Source: Ovoidimarina sp963698645 (lineage in GTDB: Bacteria; Pseudomonadota; Alphaproteobacteria; Rhodobacterales; Rhodobacteraceae). Taken from it: a stretch of DNA of 64,000 bases. The stretch covers positions 558,001 through 622,000 of the forward strand of contig CAVORP010000009.1 in NCBI GenBank assembly GCA_963698645.1, in the 5' to 3' direction. Position numbers and translations under genes: made by a program. This document shows, piece after piece, positions 29,233 to 39,908 of this stretch. Position 1 is the stretch's first letter. Each line of letters begins with the position of its first letter. Under the pieces are notes generated by a model that was not told where the DNA came from, ran no database searches, and saw only the letters and a list, made by a program, of their open reading frames with translations.

Positions 29233-30313
29233 TCAACTCTCCAGAACACTGTCCTCGGATGGGTCCATGTCATCATGCGCATCGAAATCAAGCCCATGGG
29301 CGGCGCGGATCTTGTCCTCGATCGCAAAGGCGATATCGGGGTTATCCTTCAGGAACTGCTTGGCGTTTTCGCGCCCCTGACCGATCCGCTCGTCACCGTA
29401 ACTGAACCATGCGCCCGACTTCTCGACCACACCCGCCTTGACGCCAAGATCCAGAAGCTCGCCCATCTTGCTGATGCCTTCGCCATACATGATGTCGAAT
29501 TCCACCTGCTTGAAGGGCGGTGCGACCTTGTTCTTCACGACTTTCACGCGGGTGGCGTTGCCCACCACCTCGTCACGATCCTTGATCGCACCGATCCGGC
29601 GGATATCAAGCCGCACCGAGGAATAGAATTTGAGGGCGTTTCCGCCCGTTGTGGTTTCGGGCGAGCCGAACATGACCCCGATCTTCATCCGGATCTGGTT
29701 GATGAAGATCACCATGCAGTTCGACCGGCTGATAGATCCCGTAAGCTTGCGCATCGCCTGGCTCATCAGGCGGGCCTGGCTGCCCATCTGCATGTCGCCC
29801 ATATCGCCTTCGAGCTCGGCCTTCGGCGTCAGCGCCGCCACCGAGTCGACCACCACCATGCTCACCGCGCCCGAACGCACCAGCGTATCGGTGATCTCCA
29901 GCGCCTGTTCGCCCGTGTCCGGCTGGCTGATCAGCAGCTCTTCAAGGTTCACGCCCAGCTTCTTGGCATATTGCGGATCAAGCGCATGTTCGGCATCGAC
30001 AAAGGCGCAGACCCCGCCCTTCTTCTGTTCTTCGGCCACGCAATGAAGCGTCAGCGTGGTCTTGCCCGAGGATTTCGGGACCGTAGATCTCGATGATCCG
30101 ACCCTTCGGCAGACCGCCGATACCCAGCGCGATATCAAGCCCAAGCGACCCGGTCGAGGTGGCCTCGATTTCCTTCATCGGGCTGTCGCCGCCCAGCTTC
30201 ATGATGGACCCTTTGCCGAACTGACGTTCGATCTGGGCCAGCGCCGAATCAAGCGCCTTCTGTTTGTCACCGTCGCGCTTGTCGTTCATGTCCAGAATAC
30301 TTGCAGTTGCCAT
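29233..30313 (-). CDS. recA: recombinase RecA, one frameshift in the P-loop
   Basis: The repaired product is 359 residues from ATG 30313 (MATASILDMNDKRDGDKQKA). RecA hallmarks: MKLGGDSPMKEIEATSTGSL, Walker B region VSMVVVDSVAALTPKAELEG, loop L2 INQIRMKIGVMFGSPETTTG and the acidic tail AHDDMDPSEDSVLES. Within Walker A the frame changes: the AAA at 30073-30075 (T-run on plus) holds one extra base, so GPE-SSGKTTLTLH is split. It acts in strand exchange and SOS induction; an SOS box lies upstream. Confidence 0.96.
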
Positions 30314-30363
30314 TGGTCCTGTTCCTTATTCCACAGCCGCCCCGGGGCGGCAACGCCCTGTTT

Positions 30364-30378
30364 GTTCGCCTCTTGTTC
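30364..30378 (-). promoter_or_regulatory. LexA (SOS) box of recA
   Basis: GTTCGCCTCTTGTTC is an exact GTTC-N7-GTTC, the LexA site of alphaproteobacteria, 51 bases upstream of the recA start. This predicts LexA repression of recA. Confidence 0.88.
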
Positions 30379-30497
30379 TCGCGCCGTTATGAGATCAAAA
30401 AGAGAACATTTCAACAGTTTTATTCAAATACCGACTATCGGGCCGATGGATTAAGGCTTTGTTACCGAAGGACAGGAAAACTAATCATCGGTCCATG

Positions 30498-32801
30498 TCA
30501 GTGCAATTGCGCTTCCACGGTCTCGGTCAGCTGGTTCAGCGAGAACGGTTTGGGAAGGAAGACCGATTGCGGGATACGCGCCTGGCCTTCGGCAAAGCTT
30601 TCCTCGGCATAGCCTGATACGAAGACGACCCGCGTCCCCGGCCGCTCCTCCAGCGCCTCGGCGACCCATGTCGGTCCGTCCTTGCCGGGCATGATCACGT
30701 CGGTCACGAAGATGTCGACATTCAGCGTCGCATCGCGCAGCTGGTCCAGCGCCTCCTCGGCATTGGCTGCCTCGATCACGGTATAGCCCCTCAGCCGCAG
30801 CGCCCGCGACGCGAAGGCCCGCACCGGCGCCTCGTCTTCCACCAAGAGGACCACTCCGCCGGTGGATTCGGATCTGGACTTGAGGGCCGGTTGCGGTTTC
30901 GCGACCGCGGCCACGGCACGGGCGGATTGCGCCGGGAAGTACAGGGTGAATTCCGTGCCCTGCCCCGCAACGCTATCGGCAAAGATGAACCCCCCGGTCT
31001 GCTTCACGATCCCATAGACGGTGGACAGGCCCAGCCCGGTTCCTTCGCCCGCCTTCTTCGTCGTAAAGAACGGCTCGAAGATCTTCGACAGGTTCTCGGG
31101 ATCGATACCCGATCCATGGTCGCGCACCTGGATGACGACATAGTCGCCCGCCGGAATGACCGCCCTGTCGCGGACGACGTCTTCGGAAAGACGCGCGGCT
31201 CTCGTCTCGACCTCGATCGTTCCGCCCTCGACCATCGCATCCCTCGCGTTCACGATCAGGTTCATCATGACCTGCTCGAACTGGCGGCGATCGGCCCGGA
31301 TCAGGCTGGCCTCGGGATCAAGCGCAAGTTCGAGCCGGATCTTCTCGCCCACCAGCCGGTTCAGCAGATGCGCCAGATCACCGATCAGATCACGCAGGTC
31401 GAGCGTTTCAGGGCGCAGGTTCTGCTTACGCGAAAATGCCAGAAGCTGGCTCACAAGTGCCGCGGCGCGGTTGGCGTTCTGGTTGATCTGCTCGAGATCG
31501 GCAAAGTCCGGGTCGCCCGCGTCCCGGCGCAACAGCAACAGGTCGCAATGGCCGCTGATCGCGGTCAGAAGGTTGTTGAAGTCATGCGCGACGCCACCGG
31601 CAAGCTGCCCGATTGCCTGCATTTTCTGGCTCTGGACGAATTGCGCCTCCAGCGTTTTCAACTCCGTCGCATCATGCAGCACCGCGATGAGGCAGGGGTC
31701 GCCGCCATCGTCATAGGGGCTTAGCGCCACCTGCACATAGACATCCTGCCGCGCCCGCGCCGCGCGCAGGAATTCCGACCGGCCCGATCCGCGACCATCG
31801 GCGGCTTCCGCGATCCAGTCGCCCAAGGGACGGCCCAGACCCTCGACCAGCGCGCCGAACCCCACCTCTTCCTCGGGGCCCATCCGCAAGAGATCTGCGG
31901 CCATGCGGTTCGCCTTGCGTACCGCCCCGTCGCGTCCCAGCATCAAAAGCGGAACCGGCAGGTCATCGACCCGGTCCCAGCGCACGGTGTTGCCATCGGA
32001 TACCTGTGGCAGCATATAGATTTCACGTCGGCCAGCCGCGCCCGCGACCTCGATCACCACGGCACGCATCGGGCCGGTCTCGGTGGCGATCTGGTGCACA
32101 TCCCCGGGCCGGATCGGAAGGTCCAAGATGATACGGTCCAGTTGCTTCCGGCGTGATCCGACAAGCCGCCGCAGCGCTTCGTTCATGAACAGGACGGTCC
32201 CGGATTTCGACGCGGTCAGCATCGGCATGCTGATGCTGTCGGCGCTGCGCGTTCCTGTGGTCTGATCGCCCATATCCTCGAACCGCCAGAGGTACCCCTT
32301 GGCCGAGACCCGATGCACTGACATGCGAAGATGGCCATACCGCAGCGCCACGTCTTCGCGCCCGTGCCCGGCAATATCGGCACGCTTCTGCAACCGGTGC
32401 AAAACGGCCGAGGGCGAGGCAAGAATACCCCCCAGCGCCGCGACGAGCGAAACGCCGGTCTTCTTGCCAAACCGGTTCATTGCCGCGTCGTTCATGTGAA
32501 GAATCTTGCAGTCGTCGTCGGTCGTGAAGCTGGGCGCGGCATCCTGCTCCACGAACCGTGCCACCGCATTCAGGTCGCGAGACTGCATCACCCCCTGACC
32601 ACGATCGGCGAGAACAACGATCCCCGCCACGGTCACAAGGCCGATCCCCGCGAAAAGGGTCACTGTCGCAAGATCGCTTCCTGGCAAGAGCAAGGAACCC
32701 GCCATGCAAATCGTTCCAAGGATCGCCAACTGAAACAGGCGTGCGGTGGGCAGGCCTGCCTTCGACGAGCGCAGGTGCAGGAAATCGGTCGGATGAGGCA
32801 A
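30498..32801 (-). CDS. cckA: hybrid histidine kinase CckA
   Basis: A 767-residue membrane kinase with a TTG start at 32801. Two N-terminal helices (ARLFQLAILGTICMAGSLLL, VTLFAGIGLVTVAGIVVLA) are followed by PAS-type sensor regions, the DHp box GGVAHDFNNLLTAISGHCDL with His406, a HATPase domain (NLIVNARDAM, VRDHGSGIDP, GTGLGLSTVYGI) and a C-terminal receiver with phospho-acceptor Asp701 (FVTDVIMPGKDGP). In alphaproteobacteria CckA feeds phosphate to ChpT and CtrA and controls motility and cell cycle. The gene is intact. Confidence 0.93.
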   Translation of the reverse strand: MPHPTDFLHLRSSKAGLPTARLFQLAILGTICMAGSLLLPGSDLATVTLFAGIGLVTVAGIVVLADRGQGVMQSRDLNAVARFVEQDAAPSFTTDDDCKILHMNDAAMNRFGKKTGVSLVAALGGILASPSAVLHRLQKRADIAGHGREDVALRYGHLRMSVHRVSAKGYLWRFEDMGDQTTGTRSADSISMPMLTASKSGTVLFMNEALRRLVGSRRKQLDRIILDLPIRPGDVHQIATETGPMRAVVIEVAGAAGRREIYMLPQVSDGNTVRWDRVDDLPVPLLMLGRDGAVRKANRMAADLLRMGPEEEVGFGALVEGLGRPLGDWIAEAADGRGSGRSEFLRAARARQDVYVQVALSPYDDGGDPCLIAVLHDATELKTLEAQFVQSQKMQAIGQLAGGVAHDFNNLLTAISGHCDLLLLRRDAGDPDFADLEQINQNANRAAALVSQLLAFSRKQNLRPETLDLRDLIGDLAHLLNRLVGEKIRLELALDPEASLIRADRRQFEQVMMNLIVNARDAMVEGGTIEVETRAARLSEDVVRDRAVIPAGDYVVIQVRDHGSGIDPENLSKIFEPFFTTKKAGEGTGLGLSTVYGIVKQTGGFIFADSVAGQGTEFTLYFPAQSARAVAAVAKPQPALKSRSESTGGVVLLVEDEAPVRAFASRALRLRGYTVIEAANAEEALDQLRDATLNVDIFVTDVIMPGKDGPTWVAEALEERPGTRVVFVSGYAEESFAEGQARIPQSVFLPKPFSLNQLTETVEAQLH

Positions 32802-32912
32802 AACACTCCCCAGCGTCAGTAAGAATCTTGTTGCGCTTATTTCCGCCAGAAATCCTTAACCACCGATTAAGGGTAATCCAAAGCACAATTTCTGGTTGAG
32901 TAAACCTGATGA

Positions 32913-34070
32913 CTACTCTCGCGTCAACTGTGCGATGAAGAGCCCATCGGCGCCATCGAGTGGGGTGAATTGGCGGTGCGACAGGCAGCGCCAGCCCGGG
33001 GTCCTCGCCTCGAAATTCCGAACCTGTTCGGTATTTTCGACCGCCAGCAGCGAACAGGTGGCATAGGCAAGAACGCCTCCGGACGCGACCAGAGGCGCAG
33101 CCCTGTCGAGTATTTCGGCCTGGATGCGGCGCAATTCCTCGAGCCGGTCATGGGTCAGCCGCCATTTCGCCTCGGGCTGCCGTCGCCACGCGCCCGACCC
33201 CGAACAGGGCACATCGCACAGCACAAGATCGTAGGGTCCGTGCGGGTCGGCCACGGTGACGATCCGGGCGCCCGCCCGCCGCGCCCGCTCGGGGAGGTCC
33301 GCCATCCGTCCGGTCAGGGCATCATGGGCATCGATCTCTGTATTCAGCTGCGCCGCCATGGCAAGCGCCTTGCCGCCACCGCCCGCGCAATAGTCCAGAA
33401 CGCGCGGGCCCGGAAAGTTGAGCGCCTCCACCACTGCCTGCGATGCCGCATCCTGCAATTCCACGAGCCCTTCGAGATAGGCGGCGGAGTTGCGGATCTT
33501 GCGCGCGCCGGTGACGACCTCCAAGGCAGTCCGGGCAAGAGGATGCGGGGTTGTCGCAATCCCCTCCTCCTCAAGTGCGGCAATGGCCGCAGCCCTCTCA
33601 GTTCTCAAAAGGTTGACCCGCAGGAACACCGGCGCTCGGTCCCGCAGCGCCTCCATGATCGGCGCATAGTCGGGGCCCAGGCTCGCCTGCAATTGCGGGA
33701 CGATCCAATCGGGAACATCGAGCCGCTCGGCTTCGCTCAGATCCTCCCAGCGACGCCCCGTGGCCCGTTCATCCTCCGTCAGGGGCGCCGGTGCATATCC
33801 CTCGCCCGTGAAAACCGCTGTCGGATCATCGCCCAAAGCGCGGAAATGGCCGATCATCAGACCGCGACCCGTCATCGCACCGCCCAGCGCCGCATAGGAC
33901 CGGCTGCGACGCAACGCATCGAACACGAGGTCGCGAATGGCCGCGCGGTCACCGGATCCGGCAAACCGGTTTCCCCTGGCCCAACTCGTCAGCACGCGCT
34001 CCACGGGCGCATCGTCGAGCGATTGCTGAAGAATCTCGATCGCAGCGGCGACCCGAGCGGCGGGCGTCAT
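32913..34070 (-). CDS. rsmB: 16S rRNA m5C967 methyltransferase RsmB-type
   Basis: A 385-residue product from ATG 34070. An N-terminal NusB-like helical domain (MTPAARVAAAIEILQQSLDD) precedes the RNA m5C methyltransferase domain: SAM site RVLDYCAGGGGKALAMAA, motif IV with one catalytic cysteine VLCDVPCSGSGAWRRQPEAK, motif VI with the second YATCSLLAVENTEQV. The family modifies 16S rRNA C967. It lies 62 bases from the repeat-tail gene on the same strand. Confidence 0.9.
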   Translation of the reverse strand: MTPAARVAAAIEILQQSLDDAPVERVLTSWARGNRFAGSGDRAAIRDLVFDALRRSRSYAALGGAMTGRGLMIGHFRALGDDPTAVFTGEGYAPAPLTEDERATGRRWEDLSEAERLDVPDWIVPQLQASLGPDYAPIMEALRDRAPVFLRVNLLRTERAAAIAALEEEGIATTPHPLARTALEVVTGARKIRNSAAYLEGLVELQDAASQAVVEALNFPGPRVLDYCAGGGGKALAMAAQLNTEIDAHDALTGRMADLPERARRAGARIVTVADPHGPYDLVLCDVPCSGSGAWRRQPEAKWRLTHDRLEELRRIQAEILDRAAPLVASGGVLAYATCSLLAVENTEQVRNFEARTPGWRCLSHRQFTPLDGADGLFIAQLTRE

Positions 34071-34132
34071 TCAGACTTCTTTCATTTCGGGCGGATTCCC
34101 GCTCTTTCGGTCAGATCATATTCCGGCACGGA

Positions 34133-35942
34133 TCAACCGCCATTGGCCGTACCGCCGCCATTGGCCGTACCGCCGCCATTGGCCGTACCGCCGCCATTGG
34201 CCGTGCCACCGCCATTGGCAGATCCGCCACCATTTGCCGATCCACCGCCATTCGCGGCACCGCCATTTGCCGACCCACCGCCATTCGCGGCCCCGCCATT
34301 GGCCGTGCCACCGTTCGAAGCGCCGCCATTTCCGGCGCCGCCGTTGCCGGCGCCTCCATTGCTGGTGCCACCATTACTTGCACCACCATTGCCACCGTTC
34401 CCGGCAGTTCCGCCATTTCCATCCGTGCCTGTTCCACTGCCACCCGTGGCATCGGACGAACCGCTCGCGGATGTTCCCACGAGATCCGACGGGTTATCCT
34501 TGTACCAGCTGTTGCTGCTTGAACTCGGCACCGTTCCATTGGGACCGCCGCCAAAGACGCGGCTCAGCAACCCGCCGATCCCCCGTTGGGGTGCCGGTCT
34601 CACGATAACGACCTGCGCCACGGGAGGCGGTTCGGGCGCGCGCACCACCGGTTGCCGCACAACCCGTGCCGGTCGCCCGGTGCCTTCCAGCCAAACCTCC
34701 ACTGAACCATCCGGCGGGCTGGGCCGGAACCCGGTAAAGTCGCGCAGACGGGCATCGAACATCGCCGCGATGGCAGAGGCCGCCGCCTGATCCTCCGGGT
34801 GGAAATAGCGCACCTGATCTTCCTCGATCGTGTAGGGCACAAGATTGGAACGCGCCAATTCGAATCCCGCCGAACGGATCGAAGCGACCGACTGGTCCAT
34901 CGCATCGAACGGCGCGCGGGCGGGCAGGAACACGCTCACTCGGGCGAACCCCACGGTCTCCAGTACAGGCGATGGAGGGATGACCGCCTCGGCCAGATCC
35001 GGGGCGCCCAGAACATCCGGCGCGGCCAGCGGCGAAACCGCAGTCAGACGGCCCAGCGAAGGCTCGCTCGACAACGCGGCGGGGGCCGCGATTGCAGACA
35101 CCTCGCCGCCGTCGGGAAGTGCAAACGCTTGCGGTATCGCGCCGGGGATCACTGCCACAGGCCGGGGCACATTGCTCACCATCGCCACCCGGCGCACCAC
35201 GCCGTCCAAAGGCTCCGACGTCGCGCCCGGCAGGGCCGCAGGCCGCGACAAACCCGCCTTGTCGGCGGCCAGAGGCAGCGGCAGAACCGCCTGCAGCAAT
35301 TCGACGAATTCCGGCATCTCCTGCGACTTCTGCACATCCACCCAGACGGCGATCTCCGACCGCTGCACCGGCGCGGCAAGGCCGACGCTGGGTTGCGCCA
35401 CAACCGCCGCCGACGACGCCAGAACCAACGGGGCTACGCTGGCACCCCGGGCCGGAAGCGCCCCGGTCGCGGGGCGCGGCGCGACCGCGGCCGGGATTGC
35501 CGGAGGTGCGGTCAATGCCGCCGCCTCGGTCGTAACGGCCGGCCCCGGCGCCAGAGTGACCGCGAGCACATCCACGAGATACCCCAAAGGGCGCGGCCAG
35601 ATCGCAATCGCCGCGGCGACGCAGATCGCAGCACTCGTCCGAAGCCTCGCTCGGGTGCGCGTCAGCGGTGCGACGCTGATCCGCGGCCAGATCCGCACCG
35701 GCTGCCCTTGGCCTTGCAACCGGGGTCTCATGAGCCACTGTCGCCAAAATCATTTCCGAAGGTTCAAGCTTCAGCGGCTGCTTCAGGGCCGCCTCGGCCT
35801 CTGCCTTCTTCGCGGCCCGCTCCGCCAGAACCCGCGCCCGTTCCACCCGGGCGACGGCAAGCCGCTCTTCCCAGTTCGTGGCCTTCAGAATCTCGTCAAT
35901 CGTCGCGTCCTTACCGAGCGCAGCAACCGAACCATCTTTCAT
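34133..35942 (-). CDS. hypothetical membrane-anchored protein with Asn/Gly repeat tail, one frameshift
   Basis: Repaired length is about 602 residues from ATG 35942 (MKDGSVAALGKDATIDEILK). Order: cytoplasmic N-terminus with a Lys/Ala helix (ARVLAERAAKKAEAEAALKQ); frameshift near 35705 where one G of GGG is extra; a membrane helix (TSAAICVAAAIAIW); a long periplasmic Ala/Pro/Val-rich region; a folded part with VGFARVSVFLPARAPF and YTIEEDQVRYFHPEDQAAAS; then a tail of about 100 residues built on NGG (GGTANGGGTANGGGTANGG). Between rsmB and guaB, same strand. The middle part resembles SPOR-like or peptidoglycan-linked envelope domains only loosely. No family recognised. Confidence 0.6.
34136..34430 (-). 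repeat. coding tandem repeat, 18-bp units, (ANGGGT)n
   Basis: The first 72 bases are near-perfect 18-bp units (GCCATTGGCCGTACCGCC on the plus strand). Beyond, units degenerate into 12- and 15-base variants that still encode NGG followed by small residues. Such runs slip easily, so length variation between strains is expected. Confidence 0.9.
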
Positions 35943-36191
35943 CGAATCGCCCCTTTCCCGGGGAAAACCATACGCAGGACTTCACGAAGAGTCCGCAACC
36001 CCCTCCGGGATCACGAAAAACCGCTGCAAAGGCTGCGCACGCATCCCCCAGACGTCAGCCGGATACTAGTGCGGGCCACAGTGTCCCGCGTCGCCAAGGA
36101 GAAACAATCAGGTTTTTTTACCAAGACAGAGCGCCCGAATTGGAACCGATCCGCCTCCAGACCAAGTCCCGCGCAGGCGAACCGGCACCGG

Positions 36192-37640
36192 TCACTGCCG
36201 ATAATTCGGCGACTCGCGGGTGATCATCACGTCATGGACATGGCTTTCCTTGAGCCCTGCATTGGTGATCTTCACGAAGCTGCAGTTCCGGCGCATCTCG
36301 TCGATCGTGGCACATCCGGTATAGCCCATCGCGGCCCGCAGACCGCCCACAAGCTGATGTACCACGGCACTGGCGGACCCCTTGTAGGGCACCTGCCCTT
36401 CGATCACCTTCCGGGCACCAGCTTGTCGCTGGCCGCGTCCGACTGGAAATACCGGTCGGCCGATCCGCGCGCCATGGCGCCCAGTGATCCCATGCCCCGA
36501 TAGCTCTTGAAGCTACGGCCCTGATACAGGATCACCTCGCCGGGGCTCTCATCGGTACCGGCGATCATGCTGCCCACCATGGCACAACTTGCGCCCGCCG
36601 CGATCGACTTGGCGAAATCGCCCGAGAACTTGATACCGCCATCGGCGATCACCGGCACATCGCCCGCGCCCTGCGACGGCGTCCATGATCGCCGTCAACT
36701 GCGGGACACCCACGCCCGCCACCATCCGCGTGGTACAGATCGACCCCGGCCCGATCCCCACCTTGATCGCATCGGCCCCCGCGCCGATCAGCGCGCGCGC
36801 CGCCTCGGCGGTGGCCACGTTGCCCGCGATGATCTGCACTTCGTTCGACAAACGCTTGGCCCGCTCAACGGCCTTCGCCACGCCCTCGGAATGGCCATGC
36901 GCGGTATCGATCACCACGATGTCGCATCCCGCATCCACCAGCGCCTCAGAGCGCTCGAACCCCATGTCACCCACGGTCGTCGCCGCCGCCACGCGCAACC
37001 GACCCAGCCGGTCCTTGCAGGCCTGCGGGTTCAGAACCGCCTGTTCGGTATCCTTCAGCGTCAGAAGGCCGGTCAGCCGCCCCTTGCCGTCGGTCACCAG
37101 CAGCTTCTCGATCCGCCGGGCACGCATCAGGCTTTTCGCCTCGTCCAGATCCGCAGGCTCGGTCAGCACCGCAAGGTTCTCCGAGGTCATCATCACGCTG
37201 ACCGGGGTCCGGTCATCCTCGGCGAAACGCATGTCGCGATTGGTGACGATGCCCACGACGCGCCCCTCCGGGCCCACCACCGGAAACCCGGTGATCTTGT
37301 AGCGCTCCTGCAAGGCCTTGGCATCCGCCAGCGTCTGATCCGACCTCAGCGTGATGGGGTTATAGACGATCCCGCTTTCGAACCGTTTGACCCGGCGCAC
37401 TTCGCGCGCCTGCACCTCGATATCGAGGTTGCGGTGGATCACGCCGATTCCGCCCGCCTGCGCCATGGCGATGGCCATGCGCGACTCGGTGACCGTGTCC
37501 ATGGCCGACGACAGAAGCGGGATGTTCATCTGGATCTCCCGCGTCACCCATGTCCGGGTATCGGCGGTGGACGGCAGAACGCTTGATGCGGCTGGAACCA
37601 GAAGGACATCGTCGAAGGTAAGCGCCTCGCGAATCTCCAT
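36192..37640 (-). CDS. guaB: IMP dehydrogenase, two frameshifts
   Basis: Converts IMP to XMP, the first step of GMP synthesis. Start ATG 37640 (MEIREALTFDDVLLVPAASS). CBS domains (TRDMRFAEDDRTPVSVMMTS, LLTLKDTEQAVLNPQACKD) sit inside the barrel; the active-site cysteine loop is GIGPGSICTTRMVAGVG. An extra G near 36672 interrupts AIMDAVAGAGDVPVIADGGI, and a base is missing near 36412, before IEGQVPYKGSAS. Repair of both gives 482 residues, the family length. Confidence 0.94.
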
Positions 37641-37723
37641 GGGAACTTCTCCTCGGGAGGTTTCGTTTGACGCCTCCCTATTTCACGGGCACCGCGGATT
37701 GAAAAGGGCGAAATCGCCCGATC

Positions 37724-38720
37724 TCAGGCAATCGCCGCATTGGTCTTGGCGGCCAGCTTGCCCTCTGCCCAAAGACGCAGCACTTTTACCGCGATGGGCG
37801 GAATGATCAGCGTCGCGGCGACAAGAAGCAGGCCGCCCGCGATCCGCGCCGCTTCCCATCCGAAGACCGTATGTGCCGCGAACCATGACGACACGAACGC
37901 GGCGAACGGAAAGGTGAAGGCACTCCAGAAGCCCGAAAACCCCGCCACCGTCATCCAGCGCGCCCGGTACAGCAACAAAAGGAAGGTCGCCGTGGCAATG
38001 CCAAGACCGAACAGCCCCAGCGTGTCCTGACCGTTCATGAATGCCCCCGTCGCCACCAGCGACCCCGGCGCCAGATGGATCGCATGCAAAGGCCGCAACG
38101 GCGGCGCCTCCTGACCGGTGACCACTTTGCCAAGGGTGACCGAAGCGATCGAAACCGCCGCCAGCGCGCAATACCAGATCAGGATCGACAGGCCCGCGAC
38201 ATACCCCAAAGGCACCGCCGCCCCCGGAGCGACGATAAAGCCCACAAAGACAAGATGCATCGCGGGCGTGAACTGCCGCGCTTCCGCCGGCGACTCGGAT
38301 CAGCCACACCAGCACAGCGGTGGCAAGCGCAAGATGCCCCAGAAAGCCCAGGATCAATGCGGCCCCCGCCAGCGCCGGGGCATAGGGCACCAGAACCGCG
38401 GCCAGAAGCATCAGGCACATCGTCGCCGCGACAAGGCCCGTGCGGCCCGGCAGAATCCGAAGATCCTCGGCCACGACCCCCGCCCGCATCATGATCTTCA
38501 CCCCGTAAGCCACCAGGCAGAAAAGAAATAACAGGCTCACCGCCCCCAGGAAAAGCTCCACCACCTGTTCCGGCAGACCGAAACTCGCCGCCCCCCGACG
38601 CCAGGCAAGACCCAGCCCGAAAAGACCCAGAACCGGCGGAAACATCGCCGGTGGCGTCCGCTGGAACATACGCACCTTTGCTGGCAGCGGCGGCGGCGGT
38701 GGAAAATGCGGGGAAGCCAT
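37724..38720 (-). CDS. TDT/TehA-type transporter, one frameshift
   Basis: Start ATG 38720 (MASPHFPPPPPLPAKVRM) after GGAGGATCG. About ten membrane helices (VELFLGAVSLLFLFCLVAYG, LVAATMCLMLLAAVLVPYAP, VPLGYVAGLSILIWYCALA, TVAGFSGFWSAFTFPFAAF). The family moves tellurite, C4-dicarboxylates or sulfite. The frame shifts near 38275-38280 between WLIRVAGGSA and QFTPAMHLVFVGF (+1, or -2 in the GCG repeat). Repaired length is about 331 residues. Substrate unknown. Confidence 0.75.
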
Positions 38721-38870
38721 GTCGATCCTCCGGTTAAGCGCAACATTTGCCATGAACCGCGAGGTCCGAAAACCCCGCTTGGCGCTTTTGGGGTGGAATA
38801 ACCCGACCCGGACGTTATTTTGCCCGCGGAGCAGATCAACAGAATTTGCAATTCAAAGGGAGAAGAAACC

Positions 38871-39887
38871 ATGACCCGACTTCTGGGCCAGGCCGCCGCT
38901 GCGGCCATCATCGCCTCTTTCGCCACCGAAGCCGCCGCCACCGAATGGAATGTCTCGCTCTGGGGACAGCGCCGCGCCTTTACCGAACATGTCGAGAAAC
39001 TGGCCGAACTGGTCAGCGAAAAGACCAACGGCGAATTCACCATGAACGTCAGCTACGGTGGCCTGTCCAAGAACACCGAGAACCTTGACGGCATCTCCAT
39101 CGGGGCCTTCGAAATGGCCCAGTTCTGCGCCGGCTACCACCGCGACAAGAACCCCACGATCACCGTTCTGGAACTGCCCTTCCTCGGGGTGGCCAACCTG
39201 GAAGAGGAAGTGGCCGTCAGCCACGCCGTCTATGCCCACCCCGCCGTCGAGGCCGATCTGGGCCGCTGGAACGCCAGGCTGCTGATGACCTCGCCCATGC
39301 CGCAATACAACCTCGTGGGTACGGGCGAGCCCCGCGACACGGTCGAGGAATTCGCGGGCATGCGCGTCCGTGCAACCGGCGGTCTTGGCCAGGCGTTTCA
39401 GGCCGTGGGCGGCGTGCCGACCTCTGTGACCTCGTCCGAGGCCTATAATGCAATGGAGTCGGGCGTCGTCGATACCGTCGCCTTCGCCCAGCACGCGCAC
39501 CTGTCCTTCCGCACCGTGGACATCGCGACATGGTGGACCGAGAACCTGAACCCCGGCACCGTGAACTGCCCCGTCGTGGTCAACACCGATGCCTATAACG
39601 ACCTGTCGGAGGAACATCGTGCGGCGCTTGATGAAAGCGTTGACGAGGCCATCGCCTATTACCTCGAAAACTATGCCAAGCTGATCGAGAAATGGGATGC
39701 GATCCTCGCCGAGAAGGGTGTTCAGCGGATCACCATCGCCGACGAAGAGCTGGCCAAGTTCCGTGAAGTGGCCGCCGGTCCGGTCCGCGAGGCATGGCTT
39801 GCTGACATGAGCGCCCAGGGCCTTCCCGCCCAGGAACTGCTCGACCTCGTGAACGAGACGCTCGAAAAGAAGCGGATGGCGAACTAA
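38871..39887 (+). CDS. TRAP transporter substrate-binding protein DctP-type
   Basis: A 338-residue product from ATG 38871 after GGGAGAAG. Signal peptide RLLGQAAAAAIIASFATEAA. The DctP fold shows SLWGQRRAFTEHVEKLAELV, EFAGMRVRATGGLGQAFQAV (contains the conserved ligand-carboxylate Arg) and WWTENLNPGTVNCPVVVNTD. It captures an organic acid in the periplasm and passes it to DctQM. First gene of a dctPQM set; a hairpin follows. Confidence 0.9.
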   Translation: MTRLLGQAAAAAIIASFATEAAATEWNVSLWGQRRAFTEHVEKLAELVSEKTNGEFTMNVSYGGLSKNTENLDGISIGAFEMAQFCAGYHRDKNPTITVLELPFLGVANLEEEVAVSHAVYAHPAVEADLGRWNARLLMTSPMPQYNLVGTGEPRDTVEEFAGMRVRATGGLGQAFQAVGGVPTSVTSSEAYNAMESGVVDTVAFAQHAHLSFRTVDIATWWTENLNPGTVNCPVVVNTDAYNDLSEEHRAALDESVDEAIAYYLENYAKLIEKWDAILAEKGVQRITIADEELAKFREVAAGPVREAWLADMSAQGLPAQELLDLVNETLEKKRMAN

Positions 39888-39908
39888 ACCGGACGCCACG
39901 GCGAATGA

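Noticed and set aside
26509..30096. A 1195-codon open frame on the plus strand opposite alaS and recA
   Set aside because: Mirror frame caused by high GC3. The product is His/Arg/Pro-rich with no motif, while the minus strand encodes clear AlaS and RecA.
34136..34430. Possible CRISPR array
   Set aside because: The 18-bp units are contiguous, without spacers, and keep the reading frame; they are a coding tandem repeat.
32970..34790. A frame with a (PPLAVP)n repeat on the plus strand
   Set aside because: It is the antisense reading of the 18-bp repeat in the Asn/Gly-tail gene and of rsmB; the minus-strand product has signal-like order and continuous extension.
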